Notes under the pieces: generated by a model
Seen by the model: the letters and a program-made list of their open reading frames with translations, nothing else
What the model was told of the DNA's origin: nothing
Databases searched by the model: none
Made by a program: the position numbers and the translations under genes
Shown: in pieces, positions 53,401 through 62,217 of the stretch
Position numbering within the stretch: the stretch's first letter is position 1
How the letters are laid out: each line of letters begins with the position of its first letter
Origin: Lentisphaerota bacterium
GTDB lineage: Bacteria; Verrucomicrobiota; Lentisphaeria; Oligosphaerales; JABHEG01
Assembly: GCA_018676675.1 (NCBI GenBank)
Contig: JABHEG010000385.1
Coordinates: 24,956-88,955, forward strand
Reading direction: 5' to 3'
Length of the DNA stretch: 64,000 nt

Positions 53401-54621
53401 CGGAGCACGACGCTCGATCATCTTCTTAGCACTGCGAACCGTATGCACATAGCCCCGTTCCTTGAGACGCCGCATGATAAATGGCTCAAACAGAACGAGG
53501 GCCATTGCCTTGGGCAGTCCACACTGATGGAGGCGCAGCTCCGGCCCCACGACAATCACAGATCGCCCTGAGTAATCAACGCGCTTACCCAACAGATTCT
53601 GGCGGAAGCGCCCCTGTTTGCCCTTCAGCATGTCGCTCAGCGACTTCAGAGGCCGATTGCCCGTGCCGGTCACCGGACGTCCATGCCGCCCGTTGTCCAT
53701 CAGGGCATCGACGGCTTCCTGAAGCATCCGCTTCTCATTCCTAATGATAACCTCAGGGGTTCGCAACTGCAGTAGATTCTTGAGTCGGTTGTTCCGATTG
53801 ATCACGCGCCGATAGAGATCGTTCAGATCAGACGTCGCAAACCGGCCGCCCTCAAGTGGAACCAAGGGGCGTAGATCAGGGGGAATGACGGGAAGAACGG
53901 TCAGGACCATCCACCCCGGATCCATTTTGTCGCCGTGGAACCCCTCAACCAAACGCATGCGCTTGGCGATCTTCTTGCGGTTGGCCTTGCTCTTCGTTGC
54001 CTGCATGGCTTCGGTGAGCTCCACAGCCAACTTCGGGAGATCAGTGTGGGCGAGGAGCATCTGAATGGCCTCTGCCCCCATGTTCGCCTCAAAAGCATCC
54101 CCATACATCTCCCGTGCTTCACGGTACTGCTCATCCGATAGCAGCATCTTGTACTCAAGAGGCGTATCGCCCGGATCCGTCACGATCCAGTCCTCGTAGT
54201 ACGTCACCCGCTCGAGCGAACGGGCTGTCATATCGAGCATCAGACCGATTCGACTAGGCATGCATTTGAAGAACCAAACGTGCGAAACCGGAACGGCAAG
54301 CTCGATATGCCCCATCCGTTCCCGGCGCACTCGAGACTGCGTTACCTCAACACCACAACGATCACACACAATACCCTTGTGCTTGATGCGCTTGTACTTC
54401 CCGCAGTTGCACTCCCAATCCCTGGTCGGCCCAAAGATACGTTCACAGAAGAGACCGCCCTTTTCCGGTTTGAAGGAACGGTAGTTGATGGTCTCAGGAT
54501 TCTTGACTTCGCCACGACTCCAGGAGCGGATCACTTCCGGCGAAGCAATCCCGATCGTCACGCAGTTGGCGTCGTCAGCTTCGTCGATTCCCAGAACCTG
54601 TTTCAGCGTGCTGTTATCCAA
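50407..54621 (-). CDS. rpoC: RNA polymerase subunit beta'
   Basis: A 1404-residue catalytic subunit. The N-terminal zinc site is [20 protein letters not shown], the active-site Mg motif is [13 protein letters not shown], the bridge/trigger region is around [21 protein letters not shown], and the second zinc site is [16 protein letters not shown]. It starts with TTG at 54621, with GGAGG 9 bases upstream; this is an unusual start codon for rpoC. An acidic/Ala-rich tail of about 40 residues ends the protein. rpoB is 87 bp upstream. Confidence 0.97.
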   Translation of the reverse strand: [1404 protein letters not shown]

Positions 54622-54708
54622 AGAAACAGCCCTCCTATTGTTCAGATCTTGGCCAAGATCTCAAGCCACTTTGTTGCTCGCAGACAAGGCGATGAGCACG
54701 GCACGTCC

Positions 54709-57700
54709 TCACCCATCAAGGCTCCGGCTCCGCCTCACTCGAACGTCGAGACACAGGCTCTGCATCTCTTTCATCAGCACGTTGAAGGACTCGGGAATTC
54801 CGGCCTCCAAGGTGTTGTCACCACGCATGATCGCTTCGTAGATCTTCGTGCGTCCATTGACATCATCACTCTTTACCGTCAGCATCTCCTGCAGAGTGTG
54901 GGCGGCGCCATAGGCCTCGAGGGCCCACACTTCCATCTCGCCGAAACGCTGCCCCCCGTGCTGCGCTTTTCCTCCCAAAGGCTGCTGAGTGACCAGGGAA
55001 TACGGTCCGACGGCTCGGGAATGGATCTTGTTGACGACCAAGTGATCAAGCTTGAGCATGTAGATCTGCCCGATCATGACGCGCTGCGCAAACTGTTCGC
55101 CGCTGCGGCCATCGAAGAGTCTGGTCTTCCCGTCCACGTCGACAAACTCGTGGCTCCGGTCACGCCCGGCCTCGTCGATCACACGGCCATCTTCGGCAAC
55201 TTCCCAGGATCTCTCGCTTACTTTGGCAGCACGTGCTTCCTCGAGAAGCTCATGGACCTTCGATTCGGGAATGCCGTCAAACACGGGTGTCGCCGCGGTC
55301 ATCCCCAAGACGCTCATGGCCCAGCCCAGATGCGTCTCAAGCACCTGCCCGACATTCATACGACTTGGTACGCCGAGCGGATTCAACACAATATCAACAG
55401 GTGTCCCGTCAGCCATGAACGGGAGATCCTCAATCGGGACGATCCGGGCAACGATTCCCTTGTTCCCATGGCGTCCGGCCATCTTGTCGCCAACGGAGAT
55501 ACGCCGCTTGCTGGCCACATAGACCTTGACTCCCTTGATGATACCGGGATCCGTTCCATCGCCCGCCTCCAAACGCTCCGTAATCTCATCACGGCGAAGC
55601 TCAATGTCCCGCACACGAAGCTTGAATCCCTTAACGACCTCGTCGATCTGGTCTTTTGCCGGGCCGGCCGGCATCACAAACGAATCGTAGTTCTGGGCCA
55701 AACGCTTCAGCATCACCTTGGTGATCTTCCGGTCAGCAGGGATGATCTCGCCGCTGCCAGCCGCCTCGCCCTTGACGATATCGACCGGCAGCTTTGCTCC
55801 CAGCAGGTAATCGGCGAGCTTGTCCGCCAAATCGTCGAGAATTTCACTCAGCTGGGTCTTGTAGGAAGCATCCGCGTCCTTGACCTTCCGTTTCAGATCA
55901 GCTTTGCTCATCTTCTCTTTGGTCGGATCAAAGCGTCGCTCAATGCGGACATCCATGACAATCCCGGACGTCCCACTGGGGACATACAGAGAACTGTCCT
56001 TGACATCAGCGGCCTTTTCACCAAAGATCGCCCTGAGGAGCCGCTCTTCCGGAGCCAACTCGGTCTCACTTCGGGGCGTAATCTTGCCAACCAGGATATC
56101 TCCGGAGCAGACCTCGGCACCGATCCGGATGACACCCTCTGAGTCAAGGTTCCGGAGTGCATCCTCACCAACGTTCGGTATGTCCCGGGTGATTTCCTCC
56201 GGGCCAAGCTTGGTGTCGCGAGCAGTGATGTCGAACTCAGCAATATGGATGCTTGTGTAGACGTCGTCTTTCACAAGCCGCTCGCTGACCACGATCGCGT
56301 CCTCAAAGTTGTAACCACGCCACGGCATAAAGGCGACCATGACATTGCGCCCAAGCGCCAGCTCGCCACCATCGGTTGACGACCCGTCCGCAATCACATG
56401 CCCAACTTTCACCTTCTGCCCCCGCCTGACGGTGGGACGCTGGCTAATGAGCGTCGAGGCGTTCGAACGCATGAACTTGTACAGCTCGTACTCGACAACA
56501 CTGTCGGGGTCGGAGGTCTCATCAGGCCGTTTGCCGTCGGCGGAAGTCACGACGCAATCCGCGGATGCAGCGGCAACGATCCCATCCCTGATCGCCGTGA
56601 CCACAGCCCTTGAGTCGCGCGCCACAACCCGCTCCAGTCCCGTCCCGACGTAAGGCGCTTCCGCCTTCATCAACGGGACAGCCTGCCTCTGCATGTTGGA
56701 CCCCATCAAGGCCCGGTTTGCATCATTGTGCTCCAGGAACGGAATCAACCCGGCAGCAGCGCTGATCAGCTGTTTGGGGGAGACATCCATGTAGTCAATT
56801 TCCTGCGCCGGATGCTCAGCTGAATCTCCGCGATGGCGAGAGAGAACAGTCGGGTTGCTGAAGTGACTTTTCTTATCCAGTCGAGCGTTGGCCTGCGCGA
56901 TTACGTAGCGCTCCTCCAAGTCGGCCGACAGATAGTCAATGCTGTTGGTCACCCGCTTCGACTTGACCCTTCGGTACGGTGTCTCTATGAACCCGTATGC
57001 GTTCACGCGAGCGTACAGCGCCAGCGATGAAATCAGGCCGATGTTCGGCCCCTCAGGCGTCTCAATCGGGCATACGCGGCCGTAATGGCTGGAATGAACA
57101 TCACGCACCTCGAAGCCGGCGCGCTCACGGCTCAAGCCGCCAGGTCCCAATGCGCTCAGGCGGCGCTTGTTGGTCAGCTCGGCCAAGCAATTCGTCTGAT
57201 CCATGAACTGGCTCAACTGGTTGCGTCCGAAGAAATCCCGGATCACACCGGCCAGGGCCTTGGGATTGACCAGTTTGCTTGGGGTTATCTCATCGGCTGA
57301 CATATCGAGCAGCGTCATCCGCTCACGAACCAAGCGTTCCGTCCGCATCAGCCCAATCCGACACTGGTTCTGGAGAAGCTCCCCGACCGTCCGCACACGC
57401 CGACGACCAAGATGGTCGATGTCATCGACCTGTCCCTCACCGTTGCGCAAAGTCATCAGGTAGCCCGTAGCGCCAACCAGATCTTCCTTGGTGAGGGTCC
57501 GGGCCTCCGAATCAATCTCAATCCCCAGTTTCTGGTTGATCTTATGACGCCCGACGAGACCCAGATCATAGCGTCGAACATCGAAGAACAGACGTTTGAA
57601 AAGCTGCTTCGCGTTGTTGACGTTAGGTGGATCGCCAGGACGCAACCGCCGGTAAATCTCTTTGAGCGCATCCTCCGTATTCCGAGTCGGATCCCGCTGG

Positions 57701-58563
57701 ATGCACCGCACGAAATAGTCGCCCATCTCACCAGTGTCCACCACCGAGACTTTGCGTATCTTCGCAGCCCGGAGAGCAGCAAGCATCTCAGGGTTGATCG
57801 GCTCAAGCTCCGGAGCGATGGGCTCTTCGGACTCTCCTGCGGAATCAAAGATATCCTCAACCGTGAAGTAACGGGACGCATCTTCGGCTTTGGCCAGCTT
57901 GGCAACCGATACATCCTCGATGCCGTACAAGCTGTCAAGCAGCTCCCGATTTGTGTCGTGGCCAATTGCCCGCAAGAAAGTGCTGATCAAGAACTTACGA
58001 CGACGGCGACGACGGTCCAGGTAGATGAAGATCAGATCGTTGATATCGAACTGGACCTCCAACCATGAACCATGGTCAGGAATGATCCGGAACGAGTAAA
58101 GCATCCGCCCGCTGGCATGGCGACTGCGCTCAAAACAGATTCCCGGAGAACGGTGTAGCTGGCTCACGATCACACGTTCGGCCCCGTTGATCACAAAAGA
58201 TCCACGGTACGTCATGATGGGGATATCCCCCATATAGACGCGCTCTTCCTTGATCTCTTTACCCGTTTTAAGCCGGAATGTCACGTGCAGCGGAGCCGCA
58301 AAAATCCCCCCATCTTTGAGGCAGGTAACAAGAGACGCCTTCGGCTCGCCAATTTCATAGCTGACAAACTCCAGGACGCACTGCCCGTCAAAGCTCTCAA
58401 TCGGGAAGACTTCGTTGAAGACCTCCTGGAACCCCAAATTAGCACGGTCCTCTGGAACGACCTCAGTCTGCAAAAACTGGGTGTACGATTCCAGCTGGAT
58501 CCCTACCAGATCTGGAACCTCGAGGACGTCCCTAAGTTTGCCGAAGTTTGTGCGTTGGCCCAT
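54709..58563 (-). CDS. rpoB: RNA polymerase subunit beta
   Basis: A 1284-residue subunit. The rifampicin-pocket region reads LSQFMDQTNCLAELTNKRRLSALGPGGL; GRVCPIETPEGPNIGLI, the AGSGEIIPADRK region and the C-terminal GGKAQHGGQRFGEMEVWALEA match the family. Some positions in the rif pocket differ from E. coli (for example QTNCLAEL against QNNPLSEI). The ATG at 58563 has AGGAA upstream and is preferred to longer frames in the leader. Confidence 0.97.
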   Translation of the reverse strand: MGQRTNFGKLRDVLEVPDLVGIQLESYTQFLQTEVVPEDRANLGFQEVFNEVFPIESFDGQCVLEFVSYEIGEPKASLVTCLKDGGIFAAPLHVTFRLKTGKEIKEERVYMGDIPIMTYRGSFVINGAERVIVSQLHRSPGICFERSRHASGRMLYSFRIIPDHGSWLEVQFDINDLIFIYLDRRRRRRKFLISTFLRAIGHDTNRELLDSLYGIEDVSVAKLAKAEDASRYFTVEDIFDSAGESEEPIAPELEPINPEMLAALRAAKIRKVSVVDTGEMGDYFVRCIQRDPTRNTEDALKEIYRRLRPGDPPNVNNAKQLFKRLFFDVRRYDLGLVGRHKINQKLGIEIDSEARTLTKEDLVGATGYLMTLRNGEGQVDDIDHLGRRRVRTVGELLQNQCRIGLMRTERLVRERMTLLDMSADEITPSKLVNPKALAGVIRDFFGRNQLSQFMDQTNCLAELTNKRRLSALGPGGLSRERAGFEVRDVHSSHYGRVCPIETPEGPNIGLISSLALYARVNAYGFIETPYRRVKSKRVTNSIDYLSADLEERYVIAQANARLDKKSHFSNPTVLSRHRGDSAEHPAQEIDYMDVSPKQLISAAAGLIPFLEHNDANRALMGSNMQRQAVPLMKAEAPYVGTGLERVVARDSRAVVTAIRDGIVAAASADCVVTSADGKRPDETSDPDSVVEYELYKFMRSNASTLISQRPTVRRGQKVKVGHVIADGSSTDGGELALGRNVMVAFMPWRGYNFEDAIVVSERLVKDDVYTSIHIAEFDITARDTKLGPEEITRDIPNVGEDALRNLDSEGVIRIGAEVCSGDILVGKITPRSETELAPEERLLRAIFGEKAADVKDSSLYVPSGTSGIVMDVRIERRFDPTKEKMSKADLKRKVKDADASYKTQLSEILDDLADKLADYLLGAKLPVDIVKGEAAGSGEIIPADRKITKVMLKRLAQNYDSFVMPAGPAKDQIDEVVKGFKLRVRDIELRRDEITERLEAGDGTDPGIIKGVKVYVASKRRISVGDKMAGRHGNKGIVARIVPIEDLPFMADGTPVDIVLNPLGVPSRMNVGQVLETHLGWAMSVLGMTAATPVFDGIPESKVHELLEEARAAKVSERSWEVAEDGRVIDEAGRDRSHEFVDVDGKTRLFDGRSGEQFAQRVMIGQIYMLKLDHLVVNKIHSRAVGPYSLVTQQPLGGKAQHGGQRFGEMEVWALEAYGAAHTLQEMLTVKSDDVNGRTKIYEAIMRGDNTLEAGIPESFNVLMKEMQSLCLDVRVRRSRSLDG

Positions 58564-58630
58564 CCTGATTCCTGCCTTGAAAGAGAGTACAGTTCCTAGC
58601 CGCGTCAGCTGCGTGCCGCAGAAACGCGGC

Positions 58631-58661
58631 ATCGGAGGCCGGCAAAACACCGGCCTCCGAT
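58631..58661. promoter_or_regulatory. Hairpin in the rplL-rpoB gap (attenuator or processing site)
   Basis: ATCGGAGGCCGG (58631-58642) and CCGGCCTCCGAT (58650-58661) form a perfect 12-bp stem with a 7-base loop. No T-tract follows on the minus strand, and a second stem (GCCGCG/CGCGGC, about 58610-58630) lies next to it. The position matches the classic rplL-rpoB attenuator/RNase III processing region that sets rpoBC below ribosomal protein expression. Confidence 0.6.
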
Positions 58662-58695
58662 TCCGGATTGTATCATGTCAAACGTACGCGCCGAG

Positions 58696-59109
58696 TCATT
58701 TCAACTCGACAGTAGCGCCAGCGTCCTCAAGCTTGCCCTTGAGCTCCTCGGCTTCCTCCTTGGAGGCGCCTTCCTTGATTGCGTTGGGAGCGCCGTCCAC
58801 CATGGCCTTGGCATCCTTCAGCCCCAGGCCGGTAATGGCACGCACTTCCTTGATCACGGCAATCTTCTTCTCGCCGACCGAAACCAGAACGACGTCAAAC
58901 TCGCTCTGCTCTTCGGCTGCGGCACCCTCGCCGTCACCCCCAGCGCCCGGGGCAGCTGCGGCAACCGCCATCGGAGCGGCTGCGCTCACGCCAAGACGCT
59001 CCTCGAGGGCCTTGACCAATTTCGACAAATCAAGAACGGTAAGATTCTCGATGTACGAGATGAACTCATCCATCTGCTCTGAAACTTCAACTTTGGTTTC
59101 TTCGGACAT
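58696..59109 (-). CDS. rplL: 50S ribosomal protein L7/L12
   Basis: A 137-residue bL12 stalk protein that recruits translation GTPases. The N-terminal dimer domain (LTVLDLSKLVKALEERLGVS) is joined by a long Ala/Gly/Glu hinge (about residues 43-67) to the C-terminal domain (FDVVLVSVGEKKIAVIKEVR, GLGLKDAKAMVDGAP). It is slightly longer than usual (about 120-130). GGAGG lies upstream of the ATG. Confidence 0.96.
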   Translation of the reverse strand: MSEETKVEVSEQMDEFISYIENLTVLDLSKLVKALEERLGVSAAAPMAVAAAAPGAGGDGEGAAAEEQSEFDVVLVSVGEKKIAVIKEVRAITGLGLKDAKAMVDGAPNAIKEGASKEEAEELKGKLEDAGATVELK

Positions 59110-59137
59110 GCTGTCATTCCTCCGCGATCTATAATAG

Positions 59138-59662
59138 CTAGGCTGCTTCGTTCTCTTGTTTGTCTAGATAAGAGCTCAACACATAGGCAATGCTGGACAC
59201 TTTTGCGTTCAGCACACTGACAAGCTGTCCCATCGGAGCCTGCAAGAGGCCCAGGAACTGTGCCAGCAGCACTTCACGGCTCGGCAGATCCGCAAGCTCC
59301 GCTGCCTCTTCAGAAGAGCATACGGCGCCCTCGAGAACCGCCAGTTTGAAGCCTACATCCTTATGCGCTCTCCCGAACTTGCGGATTACACGGGCAACCG
59401 CGATCGGGTCTCCAAGCGCAGCCACGAGAGCGCTGTCGCCGACAAGCGCATCTGCGGGAAGCTCCGCGCCAGTGTCCGCGGCGGCCCGTTTGAAGAGCCG
59501 GTTCGGAACGACATGGCACTCACCCTCAGCCTCGGCGAGATCGATACGAAAGCTCTCGAAATCAGCCGCCGTGAGGCCGTTGTACGTTACCAAAAAGTAG
59601 CAGGTGGACGACTCAAGCATCGTCCGAATATCTGCCACAAGTTGCTGCTTTTCAGGTCTCAT
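59138..59662 (-). CDS. rplJ: 50S ribosomal protein L10
   Basis: A 174-residue uL10, base of the L12 stalk. MRPEKQQLVADIRTML, YFLVTYNGLTAADFESFR and NRLFKRAAAD fit the N-terminal rRNA-binding domain; the C-terminal helices bind L12 dimers. The ATG at 59662 is preferred to an upstream in-frame TTG. It lies 5 bases past the rplA stop, so no separate leader for autoregulation is visible. Confidence 0.93.
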   Translation of the reverse strand: MRPEKQQLVADIRTMLESSTCYFLVTYNGLTAADFESFRIDLAEAEGECHVVPNRLFKRAAADTGAELPADALVGDSALVAALGDPIAVARVIRKFGRAHKDVGFKLAVLEGAVCSSEEAAELADLPSREVLLAQFLGLLQAPMGQLVSVLNAKVSSIAYVLSSYLDKQENEAA

Positions 59663-59667
59663 ATGCT

Positions 59668-60363
59668 TCAAGCCTTCGAAAGGTCACGGGAGTCAATCCT
59701 GATCCCGGGACCCATGGTGCTGGAGAGTGTGACAGTCAGCATGTACATGCCCTTGGTCGATGTCGGGCGAGCACGCAAAAGGGCGTCCGAAATGGCCGTG
59801 ATGTTCCCTTCAAGCGCTTCCTCAGTGAAAGACAGCTTCCCAACGGGGACATGAACACAGCCGGTTCGGTCAGCACGGTACTCAACGCGACCTGCCTTGG
59901 CTTCTTTGACAGCTACGGCAGTATCCGCCGTAACTGTCCCTGTCTTGGGATTCGGCATGAGGCCCCGCGGACCGAGAACTCGGCCCAACGCACGCACCTT
60001 CTTCATGGCGTCGGGAGTGGCGATCAAAACGTCGAACTCCAACCAACCGTCCTTGATGCGTTCCAGCAATTCATCCGAACCTACTTCATCGGCCCCCGCG
60101 TCGGTTGCGCCCTGGGCTGCGTCGCCTTCGGCGACCACAACAACCCGAACACTCTTCCCAGTTCCGTGGGGCAACACCATGGCCCCGCGGACAACTTGGT
60201 CAGATTGACGCGGATCAATCCCCAGCCTGAAGGCACACTCCACCGTTTCGTCGAACTTGGCGGGTGGCAATTCCTTCAGGAGTTTGACGGCATCACTCAG
60301 AGGGAGAACTCGCTGCCGGTCGATGGCGGCAAGCCTTGTGCGGTAGAGCTTACTTCTCTTCAT
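59668..60363 (-). CDS. rplA: 50S ribosomal protein L1
   Basis: A 231-residue uL1 of the exit-site stalk. KFDETVECAFRLGIDPRQSDQVVRGAMVLPHGTGK and VLGPRGLMPNPKTGTVT are diagnostic. The ATG at 60363 lies inside the end of rplK (14-bp overlap) and gives the normal length; the longer upstream frame is not homologous. Confidence 0.96.
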   Translation of the reverse strand: MKRSKLYRTRLAAIDRQRVLPLSDAVKLLKELPPAKFDETVECAFRLGIDPRQSDQVVRGAMVLPHGTGKSVRVVVVAEGDAAQGATDAGADEVGSDELLERIKDGWLEFDVLIATPDAMKKVRALGRVLGPRGLMPNPKTGTVTADTAVAVKEAKAGRVEYRADRTGCVHVPVGKLSFTEEALEGNITAISDALLRARPTSTKGMYMLTVTLSSTMGPGIRIDSRDLSKA

Positions 60364-60784
60364 CGACCACCTCGATTCCCATACTCCGAGCAGTACCAGC
60401 AATAATGTTCACAGCAGCATCCATGTCCCGAGCATTCAGATCGGCCATCTTCATACGCCCAATCTCCTCAAGCTGAGGCCGCGTTACCTGGCCCACGATC
60501 TCACGCCCGGGGTCGTTTGCCCCAGACGCCAAACCGGCGGCCTTCTTCAGCAACACAGCTGCAGGAGGTGATTTGGTGATGAAGGTGAACGAGCGATCCG
60601 CATACACGGTGATGACAACGGGAATCACCATCCCCGTGTCAGCCTGGGTCGCCGCGTTGAACTGCTTGCAGAATTCCATGATGTTGACGCCCGCCTGTCC
60701 CAAAGCCGGTCCAACCGGAGGGGCAGGATTTGCCGCGCCAGCAGCGATCTGCAAACGAATCTCACCTACGACCTTTTTCGCCAT
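60350..60784 (-). CDS. rplK: 50S ribosomal protein L11
   Basis: A 144-residue uL11 of the GTPase centre. GAANPAPPVGPALGQAGVNIMEFCKQFN is the Pro-rich linker region, and the C-terminal VTRPQLEEIGRMKMADLNARDMDAAVNIIAGTARSMGI binds 23S rRNA. AGAGGAA precedes the ATG. Confidence 0.97.
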   Translation of the reverse strand: MAKKVVGEIRLQIAAGAANPAPPVGPALGQAGVNIMEFCKQFNAATQADTGMVIPVVITVYADRSFTFITKSPPAAVLLKKAAGLASGANDPGREIVGQVTRPQLEEIGRMKMADLNARDMDAAVNIIAGTARSMGIEVVDEEK

Positions 60785-60877
60785 TATTCCTCTTTTCGCC
60801 GGTTCTGGTCTGAGCTGACAGGGCCTCTCCCAGGAAACCGTTATCTTGTTGAGGACGACCCTCTCGAAGCCAACTTT

Positions 60878-61441
60878 CTAGTTGCGTTCGACCTGCCAGT
60901 ACTCCACTTCTACCGGGGTGGAGCGCCCGAAAATGCTAACCGAAACCTGCAGTTTCCCACGGTCCGGATCCACGCTCTCTATAGCACCCTCAAAGTTCTC
61001 GAAGGCGCCGTCCTTGATCGTGACAGTCTCTCCTACCTCAAAGGCAATCTTCGGTTTGGAGAGCTCTTCGCCCTTCTCGCCCTGGTGCAGCATATCAGCC
61101 ACTTCGCCAGCCGAGAGCGGCACGGGTTTCTCCCCCCCGACAAAGCCAATCACGCCTTGGGTGTCGCGAACGAAATACCAAGGGCGATGCTGGGTGTTAC
61201 CTTCCGCGTCGTAGAGGCTAACTCTGACGAGGATGTACCCGGGGAAGAACTTCCGCTCCGTCGTCGTCTTCCGACCACGACGGACCTCCGACACCTTCTC
61301 GGTCGGAACGACGACCTCATGCACAACATCCTCGACGTCCTCGAGCTCACGACGTCGCTCAATGCTCTGCTGGACCTTGAACTCCTGACCTGACAGGGTC
61401 TGGACTACAAACCACTGCGCGAGTTCATCTTGCTCAGCCAT
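60878..61441 (-). CDS. nusG: Transcription termination/antitermination factor NusG
   Basis: A 187-residue NusG. The NGN domain starts WFVVQTLSGQEFKVQQSIERR and includes KFFPGYILVRV and WYFVRDTQGVIGFVGG. The KOW domain is FEVGETVTIKDGAFENFEGAIESVD. It couples RNA polymerase to ribosomes or Rho. It follows secE by 109 bp and precedes rplK. Confidence 0.96.
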   Translation of the reverse strand: MAEQDELAQWFVVQTLSGQEFKVQQSIERRRELEDVEDVVHEVVVPTEKVSEVRRGRKTTTERKFFPGYILVRVSLYDAEGNTQHRPWYFVRDTQGVIGFVGGEKPVPLSAGEVADMLHQGEKGEELSKPKIAFEVGETVTIKDGAFENFEGAIESVDPDRGKLQVSVSIFGRSTPVEVEYWQVERN

Positions 61442-61550
61442 CGGTGTATCTACCTGGTTTCCGGGCGCCCACTGTCCTGGGGCCGGGTTGCTCTTCTCCG
61501 GGAGTGAACGCTCGGGAAAGGCGCGACGCTCACCGCTTGGGTGGGGTGCC

Positions 61551-61742
61551 TTAAAGCGTCCACGTGACCAGTCGAATAAGGAACTGACTCAGCCAGTCCG
61601 CAGCGAAAACAAACACACTCAGCATCAGGACCGAGATGATCACCACAACAGTGGAGTTCCAAAGTTCATCGCGGGTTGGCCACGTGCACTTCTTCAGCTC
61701 GGCAATGATGCCTTGGTAAGTATCGCGGATCTGCTTGCGCAT
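61551..61742 (-). CDS. secE: Preprotein translocase subunit SecE
   Basis: A 63-residue single-span SecE. The amphipathic helix IRDTYQGIIAELKKCTWPTRDELW carries the conserved W-P-T/S-x-x-E/D-L motif, and one membrane segment follows (STVVVIISVLMLSVFVFAADWL). The ATG at 61742 fits the short-form family length; a TTG at 61802 would add 20 residues. It lies between tRNA-Trp and nusG, the classic position. Confidence 0.93.
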   Translation of the reverse strand: MRKQIRDTYQGIIAELKKCTWPTRDELWNSTVVVIISVLMLSVFVFAADWLSQFLIRLVTWTL

Positions 61743-61823
61743 CCTGTCCGTATCCCCGTTGGAAGACGTTCCCGGAAACGCCGTTATGCCGTCTGTCTCC
61801 AAGAACGCCCTATATCACGAAAA

Positions 61824-61899
61824 TGGCAGGTGAGACAGGGTTCGAACCTGCGACCTGCGGTTTTGGAGACCGCTGCTCTACCAGCTGAGCTACTCACCT
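61824..61899 (-). tRNA. tRNA-Trp(CCA)
   Basis: A 76-nt tRNA with encoded CCA. The acceptor AGGTGAG/CTCACCT, D arm GCTC/GAGC, anticodon stem GCGGT/ACCGC with loop CTCCAAA (anticodon CCA) and T arm GCAGG-TTCGAAC-CCTGT are all paired. It lies between rpmG and secE, a common arrangement. Confidence 0.97.
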
Positions 61900-61931
61900 G
61901 CGACGTATCATCCGCCAAAAGCTGCCAGCAG

Positions 61932-62084
61932 CTATCGGTTCTCGCGATGAAGTGTGTGCTTCCGCTCATGCGGGCAGAACTTCTTCATCTCAAGGCGTCC
62001 CGGAGTCGTGCGGCGGTTCTTTGTGGTCGTGTAGTTACGCCGTTTGCACTCTGTGCACGCCATGATGGCTAATTCACGTGCCAT
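61932..62084 (-). CDS. rpmG: 50S ribosomal protein L33
   Basis: A 50-residue bL33 (MARELAIMACTECKRRNYTT at the start, KNRRTTPGRLEMKKFCPHER in the middle, KHTLHRENR at the end). One C-x2-C (CTEC) is present, but the second pair is reduced to a single Cys (KKFCPHER), so zinc binding may be incomplete. AGGTGG lies 4 bases before the ATG. It lies between tuf and tRNA-Trp. Confidence 0.95.
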   Translation of the reverse strand: MARELAIMACTECKRRNYTTTKNRRTTPGRLEMKKFCPHERKHTLHRENR

Positions 62085-62121
62085 TCAACCACCTCTCAGT
62101 ACTTGGCTCTGAAAATGGGGA

Positions 62122-62165
62122 GTCCCGGCATGGCCTCTGTCCGAAAACAAGTTCCCTGCCGGGAC
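62122..62165 (-). terminator. Weak terminator-like hairpin after tuf
   Basis: GTCCCGGCA (62122-62130) and TGCCGGGAC (62157-62165) form a perfect 9-bp stem with a 26-base loop, followed on the minus strand by TCCCCATTTTC. The T-run is short and displaced, so partial termination or processing between tuf and rpmG is more likely than a full stop. Confidence 0.45.
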
Positions 62166-62217
62166 ACCGCCTCGACCAAGCAGCCTCTCAGGAAAAGCGC
62201 CTCTGCGCAATCCCAAG

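Noticed and set aside
54280..56142. A 620-codon open frame on the plus strand across rpoB/rpoC
   Set aside because: It lies antisense to two universally conserved genes and crosses their junction; no domain is recognisable.
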